The translations under genes were made by a program, and so were the position numbers. From Trichomonas tenax (taxonomy: Eukaryota > Parabasalia > Trichomonadida > Trichomonadidae), in the NCBI GenBank assembly GCA_023091735.1, contig JALKBU010000083.1:1-64000 (forward strand): DNA of 64,000 nt, in the 5' to 3' direction. The notes under the pieces were generated by a model. That model ran no database searches. It had not been told where the DNA came from and saw only the letters and a program-made list of their open reading frames with translations. This document shows positions 29,480 to 39,015 of the stretch, in pieces. Each line of letters starts with the position of its first letter. Position 1 is the first letter of the stretch.

Positions 29480-30619
29480 TATTTGAATGGCACCTTGTGA
29501 GCTTTGGATAAAATCATCTAATATAGTTTCGTTTTATGGTTCGGTGAAATATAAGATATACGATTTAAACATTTATGACACTTTTTAAGGAAAAAAACTT
29601 AGAGAACCTTCATGATTCACCAAGAGGACCACGAAAATTCATATCTTAGCATGCATTAAAAAATAAACGGAAAAATTTTGTATTTGATATTTTCTTCTGG
29701 CAACAAAAAGCTACGGTATTTAACGTATAAATTAGCATTTAGAAGTAAGTTATAGTTCTTTAGTAACAAAGGAAAAGTCGGGAAATATTTTTAGAAAAAT
29801 ATATTTTAAAATTTAATATAGCTTTGATGAGCCCGTTGTACCTTCTGATCAAATAGAAGATCACAGGCAAAGTCTCAGCGAAAACAAAAACTTTTGAATT
29901 CAATTTAAAATATTTGGTTATCTGTTATAGCTAAGTATGTGGCTCCATGTAAGATAAAGGAGCATGTGGTTTTGTATATGAGTAACTCTATCAGGCTCCA
30001 AATGATCCAAGCTAAGGAGTTTTAAGCAATCATCTTTATGGCCTTTAATTTTTTAACGTCTTTTCTATCGTCGTTTACACACCTCTGTTTATTTAAATTA
30101 TAAAATTTATGTCATGTAAACACTAAAGCGAACATCAAAATTTTTTAACCATAAGCTAAAAATTATATGTCTATCATATTTTTAATTGAAATTTGGAAAT
30201 TTAATTATTTTCCATTTTGACATGTAAAGATGAAAATATTTAACAGTTCAGTGACCAATTTTGGGTCGTTTGTGTTTCTCTTATCTTTGAGCAACTAACA
30301 AATTTGATTATTTTGATTTTGTCATGTAAATTCCAATTTGACACCCTTCTTTTGAGTAATAGAATTGAATATGAAGCGGATTCGAACGATGGGAGTACTA
30401 TACCTATATTAAGCAGTTTATATAGATTTATATTTCATTGGAATTTTGGGCAATTTTTGATTAATTGAATCCAATCGAACATAATAAGCGGAAGTGGGTA
30501 TTCAGACTTGGTCACATAATTACACTTCCATTTCTTAGCTTATTTTATTGACAGTTCACCTTTCTTGTTGGTCATTTTCATTGTTTTTTATCAATTCTTT
30601 GTATTTTTTGAATCTAATT
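29480..30619. other. Gene-free spacer with three spacer-motif copies
   Basis: TGTCATGTAAA at 30110-30120, TGACATGTAAA at 30218-30228 and TGTCATGTAAA at 30320-30330, all on the plus strand and spaced 108 and 102 bases. No start codon with a useful frame follows. Left flank 30611-30619 is the 9-bp duplication of the adjoining element. Otherwise nothing seen. Confidence 0.4.
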
Positions 30620-31902
30620 AAGGATGTCGGTTTTGAGGGTGTCTTTAGTTAGGGGCTGACTCGACAATAAAGGGGCTAGTTATATTTAATGAGCGCTTTT
30701 GTACTACGCCTTCATTAGCACACTGCACAATAGGGTACATGAGAGAAACATTCAGCAAGAATCTGTTCTGGATTTGAACCCAAAACTTCTCAGATTATCT
30801 CCCGAATTTTCAAATCTTAGGGTTTTTGTGCATCTGTTGTTTGCTTGCTAGACCATCTTATACAATCCCTACTAAAATTCGTATCAAAATATGACGATAC
30901 TCCGTTTTTTTGCCGAAATTTTTACAAACTACTTTTTTTATCTGAATTAGATGGTCTTACGATTTCCGTCTGTATTTAAAATGCAGGCGAAAAGATATTC
31001 TAGTACAAATACATGTTATTTATCTCATATTTTTCACAATATTTAATTAATGTTAGTTCTATTGGATGAAGACATTGTTTTCATATAAATCTCGTATTCC
31101 TAAACGGATGAAGCTCAGCATTTAAAAACCAAATTATCTGCATAAATACTCCTCCGCGATCATACAGCAAGACAACTGAGTCTCATTATTGTAGTGATGT
31201 ATGAAATATGTAAAGAAAGGTTGATTTACGCTAAGATGTTTTCATTATACACACCACTTTACAACTTGATTGTTTGTCTTACTTTTAATGACTAAAATGC
31301 CATATTTATATATCGAATTTTTTATAATATGCGATAATTAATATAAAAAATGGAATATTTCTTTATTGTATTATCTATAAATTACTACAGTATAGATAAT
31401 GGAGCATTTATTCACAAAATATTGTTAGTTGTTTTTGAATATTGGTTTTTTGAGCTCAAAAAGAGTCCAAATGCATTTAAAATCAAAGCAGAATATTGTT
31501 GACAGCATTAAAAGGCCTAAAAAAATACCCTAGGGGTGGTGTGCCAATTGCCCCTTGATTTCATGCGCGATTTTGAAAATTTGGCCTAAAAATACCCCTT
31601 TTTACCCTATTTTTTGTGTTTTGAAGGCGATCACCTATCATAAAATCTAAGAATTTTTTAAATCATACTCATTTTTGGGAATTTGGCAATAAAAGTGTAT
31701 CATTTATATCAAGAATGTATACTAAAATCATTGTACAGCGATAAAATCTATAATTGTCGTTGAAAAATGGGCAAAATTTTAAGATTTGTGAAAAAAGCAA
31801 AAAATTAAGAAAAATGACAGGAAACCTTATAGATAGAGGTACCCCAAAAATCCCCCAACCAGGGGGCAATTTTAGGTGGGGTGGGTATCCCCCGACATCC
31901 TT
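30620..31902. mobile_element. Non-autonomous DNA transposon with 11-bp TIR and 9-bp target-site duplication
   Basis: The left end AAGGATGTCGG (30620-30630) is the exact reverse complement of the right end CCGACATCCTT (31892-31902). AATCTAATT flanks it directly on both sides (30611-30619 and 31903-31911). A 9-bp target duplication is characteristic of Mutator-like (MULE) elements, although other groups also fit. The 1283-bp body has no transposase frame; its ends are G/C-run-rich (GGGGTGGG, CCCCC) inside AT-rich DNA. It lies 126 bases before the start of the coiled-coil gene at 32029, so it may have altered that gene's promoter. Confidence 0.7.
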
Positions 31903-32028
31903 AATCTAATTTGATATTTGTTATTAATTGACTGAGTAGATAATAGAAATAGATTTAAATGTATTGATTACTTTTATTTAGGGTCTTGAAAAGTTTCAAC
32001 CCCTGTATTAGATGTTTAAAAAAAATTT

Positions 32029-32925
32029 ATGGGTGAAAGGGAAGATTCTCAATATAGATCAGAAATTAGACTTCGCCTTGAAGCAGAAAATAGATCGTTA
32101 CAAAATAAATATTTTGATCTTGAATTTGCTGCAGCAGAAGTCGAAGTACAAAATGAATTATTGGCAAATCCAAAAAAATCTGTAAAACAAGATAGTTTAG
32201 AAGCAAAGGTTAAGAAAATCTACAATCTTAAACACCATTTATTGCAAATTCAGAGACAATCAAGAGATTCAAAATTAATGATTGAACAATTTCAAAGAAT
32301 ATTAAAGAATAAACAAAACGACATCGAATTCCTTAAGTCAGAGATTGCAGAAATTAAATTACACATGCCAACTGAAACAATGGATCAATTGAAGACGTTA
32401 TTAGAACAAAGAAAAGTAGAAATACAAGAAAATCAATCAATGCTCGATGTGTTGCAAAAGGAAGAATCTGATAATCAATCAAGACTTGATGAATTGCGTA
32501 GAAATTTAAATATTACCGGAGAAATAAAACCATTGCCCAGTGATTGGAAAGAAGAGCCTATATTCATGGGTGAGTTAATTCATCAAAGAGCAGATTATAA
32601 AGAATCACGCGCTGCTTATGATGAAGTTCAATCGATATTGGATGAATTAAAGCGCGATACAACCTTTGGAACGCAAGATGCAGACCGTTTAGCAACATCT
32701 CTTTATGCAGAAATGAACTTAGCCAATAATACAGAAGAAAGATCAATATCTGCTTTGATAGATCAAGAATACGCACTATCAGAGAGCCTCCAGAAGGAAT
32801 TGGATGATATTAGAAAAGCAACTGCGAAAATCAAAGAATATCGTGAATTATGTTATGATAGACAAAAGAAACATTATGACATTGCTGTTTCACAACAGTG
32901 GCTTAATGTTCTTCAAAATGTGTAA
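32029..32925 (+). CDS. Coiled-coil protein
   Basis: 298 aa, charged and predicted coiled coil over most of its length, broken near residue 175 by a Pro/Trp segment (KPLPSDWKEEP). No signal peptide, membrane helix or enzyme motif. Such proteins are common in the trichomonad cytoskeleton and flagellar apparatus, but I cannot place this one. ATG 32029 follows an A-rich leader; no initiator consensus was found near it. The upstream 100 bases abut the transposon end at 31902. Confidence 0.65.
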   Translation: MGEREDSQYRSEIRLRLEAENRSLQNKYFDLEFAAAEVEVQNELLANPKKSVKQDSLEAKVKKIYNLKHHLLQIQRQSRDSKLMIEQFQRILKNKQNDIEFLKSEIAEIKLHMPTETMDQLKTLLEQRKVEIQENQSMLDVLQKEESDNQSRLDELRRNLNITGEIKPLPSDWKEEPIFMGELIHQRADYKESRAAYDEVQSILDELKRDTTFGTQDADRLATSLYAEMNLANNTEERSISALIDQEYALSESLQKELDDIRKATAKIKEYRELCYDRQKKHYDIAVSQQWLNVLQNV

Positions 32926-33517
32926 TATGTTATTTAATTAAATATCAAATGTTTGATTTCAAAAGATTTAATTAAATGATATTGAAGCCTTTATTTGATG
33001 GAATTAGTTCCTCCACACGAATAAAGGCATGTATTAGAGACAGTCGTAATCAAAAACAATATTATATTGTAATATTGCAACAATCGAATATTTTAAGGTC
33101 TGGTCAATCCAGTCAATGTAGAACACGAATTTAAAGATACTGATGATAGTTAAAGAGTCAACAAAGAGTTGATGTTCATGAATCCAAAATCAACCAAACA
33201 AAATAACTTCAGTACCACAAAGTTTACCTCACAACATGATAATTGAATGACGAAAAAATGAGAAATTTTATACAAATATTCAACCTAAAATTACTTGATA
33301 TTTATCGATTTTATTGATAGAGAAATCCAAATATTAGTAAATTGTCCTTTTTTGATTTTCGAAAAATTTTGAAAATTCTTTCACGAAAAAAAATTGAAAC
33401 ATCAGATTTATGATGTCTACAGTATGTAAAAACTCAATAAAATCGAAATGATCTAAATCTGTATTTGGTCGCCCAATTTTAGAAAAAAAACTGAGAAAAC
33501 CGTAAACCAAAAAACAA
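32926..33517. other. Spacer, no gene seen
   Basis: AT-rich spacer between two plus-strand genes. I see no ORF, repeat or RNA gene in it. Confidence 0.4.
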
Positions 33518-34753
33518 ATGAAGCTTCAAGTCAAAGGCTCCCAGAACGTTAGCTTTGATATCGAAATTGACGGCCCAGAGTGCACAATTCTTCAGCTCAA
33601 GGAAAAAATCGCCGCTGTTCGCGACCTCGAGGCAAGCAGACTTAGATTAATCTACTCCGGCAAGATTCTTGTCGACAATCAGACAATTGCAAACTACAAC
33701 ATCCCAGACGGCCATGCAATCCACATGGTTTACACAGGCCAGAGACCAGCTCCAAAGCAGGAAGCTGCTGCTCCAGCCCCACAGTCAGCATCAGCTGCTC
33801 AGCCACAGTCTAGCGTCCCATCAGGTCCACTTCCTCAGATGCAGGCTCCACCACAGCCAAATCCATTTGTTGGAATGGGCGCTAACCCATTCGGTGGTTT
33901 CGGTGGTGCAAATCCATTCGGCATGGATCCATCCCAGCTCGGTGCTATGATGAACAACCCAATGGTTCAGCAGATGATGAACCAGGTTTTGGAAAACCCA
34001 GAAATGTTCCGTAATATGATGAACAGCAACCCAATGCTTGCTAACAACCCAGCCATGCGCCAATCTGTTGAAATGATTCTTAACAATCCAGAAATGTTCC
34101 GCCAAGGAATGGAAATGATGCGTCAGATGAGTGGCAACACCGGTGCTAACGCTGGCGCTGATGGTGGTGCTGGTGCTCAGAATCCATTCAACCCATTCGG
34201 ATTCGATTTCAGCCAAATCATGAATAACCCAGAATATCAGCGCTTAATGAACGATCCACAGGCATTGCAGGATGCTATGAGAATGATGTATGGTGGTGAG
34301 AACCCACTCACAGGACTTGGAAATCCATTCTTCGGTGGCGCTGAACCAGCTGCTCAGCCAGCTGCTTCAGCACCAGCTTCATCCGCAGCTCCACAGGGCC
34401 AGGATTTGAAGATCTTCTACGAACTTACAGGAATGACAGAGTCTGATGAGCTCAAGAACAAGCTCTCTACACCAAACGGTGCTCGTGCTATGCGCCAGTT
34501 ACTTGATGCTTGCCGCGCTCTCAGGAAGGAGGGAGTTAATGTTTTCCCATCCGTCCAGGATTTCGGCCAGGCTTCTGCTGCTCCAGCTGCTGCTGCCCCA
34601 GCTCCAGCTGTTTCTAACGAGGAACGCTTCCGCACACAGCTTCAGATCATGAATGAAATGGGTCTTAACGATAACGAGAAGAATATTCGCGCTCTTCTTG
34701 CTTCCAACGGTAATGTCAATGTTGCTATTGAGAAAATTTTCAATGGTTTCTAA
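33518..34753 (+). CDS. Ubiquilin/Dsk2-type ubiquitin shuttle factor
   Basis: 411 aa with the classic order: an N-terminal ubiquitin-like domain (1-73, LRLIYSGKILVDNQTI), a Gln/Pro/Ala linker, and STI1-type Met/Asn/Pro-rich repeats (NNPEMFRNMMNSNP and NNPEMFRQGMEMM). An Ala-rich region and a C-terminal UBA domain (about 372-411, IMNEMGLNDNEKNIRALLASNG) complete it. Ubiquilins carry ubiquitinated clients to the proteasome: UBL binds the proteasome, UBA binds ubiquitin, STI1 binds hydrophobic segments. The codons are strikingly C-rich at third positions compared with neighbouring genes, suggesting strong expression. Confidence 0.94.
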   Translation: MKLQVKGSQNVSFDIEIDGPECTILQLKEKIAAVRDLEASRLRLIYSGKILVDNQTIANYNIPDGHAIHMVYTGQRPAPKQEAAAPAPQSASAAQPQSSVPSGPLPQMQAPPQPNPFVGMGANPFGGFGGANPFGMDPSQLGAMMNNPMVQQMMNQVLENPEMFRNMMNSNPMLANNPAMRQSVEMILNNPEMFRQGMEMMRQMSGNTGANAGADGGAGAQNPFNPFGFDFSQIMNNPEYQRLMNDPQALQDAMRMMYGGENPLTGLGNPFFGGAEPAAQPAASAPASSAAPQGQDLKIFYELTGMTESDELKNKLSTPNGARAMRQLLDACRALRKEGVNVFPSVQDFGQASAAPAAAAPAPAVSNEERFRTQLQIMNEMGLNDNEKNIRALLASNGNVNVAIEKIFNGF

Positions 34754-35615
34754 CATATTAAAAATTATTATTATCAAGTTTGCTTTTATTCATCATGATG
34801 ACAATCATCAAATTAAACGCTGTATCTAAATTTTTAATACCTACTAATCTTTATTAAACTTAACGTTCGGAGAGCAAAATTGCCTTTTTTCATTAAAAAT
34901 CGATTTTTCTCAATGTAAAAGGATATATTCATAAATTTAATACTATGATTGAGATTATCTATTAATCGATATTAATATTTTATGAATTAAATGATATCAT
35001 GTCCCATGAATTTGTCTTCATTTGGATCAAAAAAACGAAAACTTAACGGTGGATATCATTCAAATATGCTGTTAAATATAAACATCAAGTCAAATCGAAA
35101 ATTTAAATTCTTATTGGTCGAAGAAAGTGGTTTTGGTTCTGCAGAATCAAACACCCACAGAGAGCGACGAAGCGGTCGGTGCCGAGAGTCAATTTCTGTG
35201 TAAGATCCGAGCAGCATAAGAAGCGAGCAGAGTGTTCTACCTCGCGCCGACTGTTGCTAACAATAATATTTCATTATTAGAGTTTATTTTTTTCTTTTTG
35301 TCTTTGCTTGTGAATTTACGAATCTCTACCTTTTACCACGATTAACACTATACTTCTTCAATCATTTTTAACATTTATACGAATCGAATTTGATATTTCT
35401 TCTTTTTAATCTAAGAAAAACAAAGCCTGTAAACTGAAACGCAGAGAGCGGTCCTGATATCCCATTTTTCAATGAAGAAAAAAATATAGATTCGATATTT
35501 ATCAAAATATTGCAGCATTGCTTTTCACATTTCACCTTATTGATAATTTATTATAGTGTGGTATTTCAGAAAAAGATATAAAGTAAATACATAAATACAA
35601 ACAAATTTAGGTTAT
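34754..35615. other. Spacer containing a candidate structured RNA
   Basis: No supported protein gene; the 70-codon frame at 34991-35203 is mostly a by-product of the structured segment. The key content is the two-hairpin region 35117-35251 described separately, followed by T runs at 35286-35299. Confidence 0.45.
35117..35260 (+). ncRNA. Candidate structured non-coding RNA (two long hairpins)
   Basis: Hairpin 1: GTCG (35117-35120) pairs with CGAC (35165-35168), GTGG with a bulged CCAC, and TTTGGTTC (35132-35139) with GAATCAAA (35144-35151) around a TGCA loop. Hairpin 2: GTCGG-TGC-GAG (35175-35186, one bulged C) pairs with CTC-GCG-CCGAC (35241-35251), giving 11 base pairs closing a 54-base interior. 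The segment is much more GC-rich than its AT-rich flanks and is followed by T-rich tracts (35286-35299) that could end Pol III transcription. I cannot match it to SRP, RNase P/MRP, snRNA or snoRNA consensus boxes. Pairings are read by eye from one sequence, and the strand is a guess from the T runs. Confidence 0.4.
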
Positions 35616-36605
35616 TCATAGAAGGTTGAGAGTTTTTAAACGCTTCTGATTGAGAGCATTCATTCTAACTTTCCGTATATCATCATTTAATTTTTGGATT
35701 TTATTTCGAAGATTACTGATTTCAGTACTCTTCGCTGTGGATTCCGCTCGAAGTTTAGAAGTTTCTGCTTTAATATCTTGGAATATCTTGTAATTTTTTT
35801 TATCTTCCGCTTTAATCAAAGTCTTTTTCTCGTGTTTTATCAAACTAACTTGCCTTTTGAGTTCTGCTAAAGGTTGAGAATTGGAAGCTTTCAGTTTTTC
35901 TTGAGTTGCTTTCGTAAATTGCATCTGATTTTCGATTTGATCAATTTTTGTTTGCAAACTAGCAATTTCATTTTCAAATTCTGTATTTTCTGCTGTAAGT
36001 TGATTCAAAATTCCTTCAATTGTCTCCTTCTCGTCCTCTTGATCTTGAATTTCTGCTTGAATATTTAAAATCTTTGCTTCATTCTGATTTACAACTTGTG
36101 AAAATTTATGCATTATCATCTTTACAGCAAAGTTACATATATTCTCTGTCTCATTTGGCAATATTTGCATAATATATTTTGAATCTTCAAGATATTTGCT
36201 GTAAATACGGATGTTTCTATCTATTGTTTCAGCAATTTTCTGTGTGTTTGTCGTAATTGAATTTGTATCTTCGAAGATCTTTTTTAAACGATTATTTTTT
36301 TCAATTGTTTCGTTATCAGGTCTCTGCATTGCTGTAACAGTCAAATTCTGTAAATATAACTCTTTAGTATCTATAAGCTTCTGATTTGTTTCAGATTTTT
36401 GACGAAATAAATTCGTTTTTTGTGTTATCTCGTTTTCTATTCCAGCAATCTGTCTTTTTAGTTTCTCCACCTCATCTTCTTTCAATATATTTACTGTTTC
36501 TGCGTTAGAACGAAGAGTACGGATTGGAAACCGCTTCACATTCATCAAGAAGGTGAATATGGCAAAATCCAGATTATTGTAAATTCTTTTTGTCAAATTC
36601 GACAT
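35616..36605 (-). CDS. Coiled-coil protein
   Basis: 329 aa, nearly all coiled coil with long runs of charged heptads (for example EIQDQEDEKETIEGILNQL). A short hydrophobic-basic N-terminus. No enzyme motif; probably structural. The gene is divergent from the nucleoplasmin-like gene across only 84 bases. A second possible start at Met21 (36545) deserves weight: the sequence between the two ATGs contains GATTATTGTAAATT (36572-36585), which recurs twice in the intergenic gap and looks regulatory rather than coding. Confidence 0.65.
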   Translation of the reverse strand: MSNLTKRIYNNLDFAIFTFLMNVKRFPIRTLRSNAETVNILKEDEVEKLKRQIAGIENEITQKTNLFRQKSETNQKLIDTKELYLQNLTVTAMQRPDNETIEKNNRLKKIFEDTNSITTNTQKIAETIDRNIRIYSKYLEDSKYIMQILPNETENICNFAVKMIMHKFSQVVNQNEAKILNIQAEIQDQEDEKETIEGILNQLTAENTEFENEIASLQTKIDQIENQMQFTKATQEKLKASNSQPLAELKRQVSLIKHEKKTLIKAEDKKNYKIFQDIKAETSKLRAESTAKSTEISNLRNKIQKLNDDIRKVRMNALNQKRLKTLNLL

Positions 36606-36683
36606 AATTTCAATTCAAAACGATTATTGTAAAATGAGACGATTATTTTGCTAAAAGTAACTTCCCGACGATTATTGTAAATT
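36572..36683. promoter_or_regulatory. Compact divergent promoter with three GATTATTGTAAA sites
   Basis: GATTATTGTAAA starts at 36572, 36622 and 36670, spacings of 50 and 48 bases. A partial copy CGATTATTTTG is at 36640-36650. The last copy lies 7-20 bases before ATG 36690. Neither flanking gene shows the TCA-Py-T initiator here, so this repeated site may serve in its place. Confidence 0.45.
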
Positions 36684-36689
36684 GTCTTA

Positions 36690-37058
36690 ATGCAGCTTCC
36701 AATAGAATTTTCCACCATTTGGAGCACGATTGTTTCCTGTGAGAGACCGTGCAAAATCAGCATTCCAGAAGGTGCCAATCTTCACATCAGTAATCTTTGC
36801 GTTGGCCGTGAAGGTTTCACACCAGAAACTGGTCGTCTCGTTTTATACGCTAAAGTTAACGGCGGCGATGAAATTGCTCTCGCTCCATTTGTTCTCGGAT
36901 CATTTGAGTCTACATTAGTCGACTTAGACTTCACAGAAGGAGATGAAATTATTTTAACAGTTAAAGGAGCTAAAGCATCTGTTCACGTCGCCGGATATTT
37001 GGATGGACAGCTGGCAATTAACGTTGAAGGCGCTCGCGAACCACTTATTCAAAATTAA
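36690..37058 (+). CDS. Nucleoplasmin-like (NPL) domain protein, possible in-frame stop before a basic/acidic tail
   Basis: 122 aa. The sequence follows the nucleoplasmin-like fold of FKBP39-type immunophilins and plant HD2 histone deacetylases. It starts FSTIWSTIV, then a proline-introduced strand (ISIPEGANLHISNLCVG), then FTEGDEIILTVKGAKASVHVAGYL. Such domains pentamerise and bind histones. The frame closes at TAA 37056-37058. The same frame continues for 14 codons, a Lys/Glu-rich string beginning VKEEAKEE, to a second TAA at 37101-37103. That looks like the beginning of the charged tail these proteins carry, so the first stop may be a nonsense change, a sequence error or a readthrough site. 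No peptidyl-prolyl isomerase domain follows. Confidence 0.72.
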   Translation: MQLPIEFSTIWSTIVSCERPCKISIPEGANLHISNLCVGREGFTPETGRLVLYAKVNGGDEIALAPFVLGSFESTLVDLDFTEGDEIILTVKGAKASVHVAGYLDGQLAINVEGAREPLIQN

Positions 37059-37253
37059 GTTAAGGAAGAGGCTAAAGAAGAAGCCAAAGAAAAGACAAAG
37101 TAATTCTCATTCTTTCCAATTTACTAAATTTTGTATATCTTATAAAGATTTATTAATAAATAGATTTTTATTATTTCATTTTCATCTTTCAGCATTATCA
37201 CCACAAGATGTACAGTATAGCAAATAATATATTTCGTCAGAAAATGTGAGTGT

Positions 37254-38336
37254 TTAGAGGAGATCAAAGAAATATGGCAAACCCTGTGCTAATTCCCAAA
37301 TACCAAAACCAGCAACGCCTTCTTTGTCAATGAGTTTCATGCGTGCGTCCAAATCTTGAAGAGATGGATAGAATAATTGATGTGACTTGCTGTTTCTTGT
37401 GTAAAAGTAGGCTGTTTCCTCATATTGTGAGAGTAATTTCGCTGTTACCTTCGATTCATTAAGTGTTTGAATGAATTTGAGACCCTCGACGTATGTTGGT
37501 TGTGAAGATCCACCAAAGTCCATTCCGAAGAATGGAAGCCCCACCATAAACTTCTTACTTGAGATTCCACTCTTCTTCAGCCACTGGAACACTTGCTCAA
37601 TACCATTCTTTGGACAAATTGCGCTCGCTCCTGGAATTTCGTAGGCAGACATATACACGAGATCAGCTTGATCAGCAATCTTCTTCAAGTCCTTGCCGAC
37701 ACTGTCAGTGTATCCTCTGAAAATGGTTGGCATCTCGCAGAAAACTTTTCCTTTCTTGCGACCAAACGCGACACGTATTTCTTTAACCAAAGCTGGAACA
37801 TATTGGCAAGTTTGTGGATGCATGACGTAGTTTGGAACTTCCAAAAAGATAGCATCAAAACCATAAGATTCAATTATTGTTCCAATTGCTTGGCGGAACT
37901 GTCCAAAGATTTGCTTGTTGGACTGGTAGAACACTTGTGGATTGATTTGGAAAATTAAACGTGGAGCGATTAATGTTTTTGGATGCTTCGTTTTCATTGA
38001 AGCTAACCAGTTTGTATCGATGGCATCAGTTCCTTTGATGATGAACTGCTTATTTTCGATCTCAGCAAATAACCATGTTGGTACAATAATCGAGAATTTG
38101 TTTCCAAAATCTTCAGCTAATCTATATCCATCCTTATTCCACGGTGTTACGAATCCAAGAACCTGCTTGCCTCTATTCGTGTAAATTGGTTGTTGATTTT
38201 CGCTAACTTCGTCATAATTATTCATAATTTGCTTGATTTCGACTTTTCCCTCTGTCAGGCCTTTGTCGAATACGCTGTCGTCGACGTAACTGAACGAAGG
38301 GTAAACGACAGAAATCGAAAAAACATAAAGAAACAT
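37254..38336 (-). CDS. CHID1-like glycoside hydrolase family 18 protein
   Basis: 360 aa. A hydrophobic N-terminus (MFLYVFSISVVYPSFS) is a likely signal peptide, so the protein is secretory or lysosomal. The GH18-type barrel follows, with landmarks of chitinase-domain-containing protein 1: LGFVTPWNKDGYRLAEDFG, the strand GFDAIFLEVPN, GLPFFGMDF and the end GFGIWELAQGLPYFFDLL, which closely matches the CHID1 C-terminus. True chitinases need DxxDxDxE on the fourth strand; here FDAIFLEV keeps a Glu but lacks the DxD part, as in CHID1. A sugar-binding lectin role is therefore more likely than chitin hydrolysis. An ATTACATGAAA variant of the spacer motif lies 60 bases upstream. Confidence 0.85.
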   Translation of the reverse strand: MFLYVFSISVVYPSFSYVDDSVFDKGLTEGKVEIKQIMNNYDEVSENQQPIYTNRGKQVLGFVTPWNKDGYRLAEDFGNKFSIIVPTWLFAEIENKQFIIKGTDAIDTNWLASMKTKHPKTLIAPRLIFQINPQVFYQSNKQIFGQFRQAIGTIIESYGFDAIFLEVPNYVMHPQTCQYVPALVKEIRVAFGRKKGKVFCEMPTIFRGYTDSVGKDLKKIADQADLVYMSAYEIPGASAICPKNGIEQVFQWLKKSGISSKKFMVGLPFFGMDFGGSSQPTYVEGLKFIQTLNESKVTAKLLSQYEETAYFYTRNSKSHQLFYPSLQDLDARMKLIDKEGVAGFGIWELAQGLPYFFDLL

Positions 38337-39015
38337 ATTTTAAAAATCTGACACAAATTTTGACATTGTCAAAACGTTGAAAGTAATGAGGCCAATTACA
38401 TGAAATACAAACTTCTCATCATGTTTTCTATCGATTTCTCACTGAATTATTCAGATTTGGTAAATATATATTTTTCATTGATTTTATAATTTGGTTTTCA
38501 AGCCTAGTATATATTAAATCAGTTAAAGTGAGTTACAAACCAATGATTTGCATGCATGAAATAATGAAATATAATATATTTTTATTCAACAACTAATATT
38601 AACTTATATAAGTAATACGCATTAAATAATATTAATAGAAAGTTATGAAAATAATTGTATTAAATAGTTAACAGCTTTAACTTGTAATGGAAAGTATTTT
38701 CGACAATAATTTCATTCAATACATTAAAACATACATAATAAATACAAAATTTCAATAATATAATCGATTTTTAAGAAGCTTATCAATATGTTCTTACCAA
38801 GAAACGCTTTAGCAAGAGAAATAATGAAGCAAATAAAAATATGACAAATAAATTCATATTGTCAAAATAACAATATATTTTGACATATAAAATATTTATG
38901 CGTCAATATTTAAAGGTTAAGGTTTCTCTTCAATAATCAAAATTTTCAACAAATATCGGTTATGCAAATCATAAGGAGAATATTTCTTAATTTTTTCAAT
39001 ATTTTTTTTTGTTGA
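38337..39015. other. Divergent spacer, no gene seen
   Basis: Shared upstream region of the CHID1-like gene (minus) and the 1243-aa gene (plus). ATTACATGAAA at 38396-38406 (minus) and TGACATATAAA at 38881-38891 (plus) are variants of the recurrent spacer motif. No ORF. Confidence 0.4.

Noticed and set aside
33821..34216. 131-codon minus-strand ORF opposite ubiquilin
   Set aside because: Mirror of the Met/Asn/Pro repeats; His/Trp/Val-rich nonsense composition.
34991..35203. 70-codon plus-strand ORF
   Set aside because: It overlaps the structured GC-rich segment, its residues look arbitrary, and the pairing of the DNA explains the region better as an RNA.
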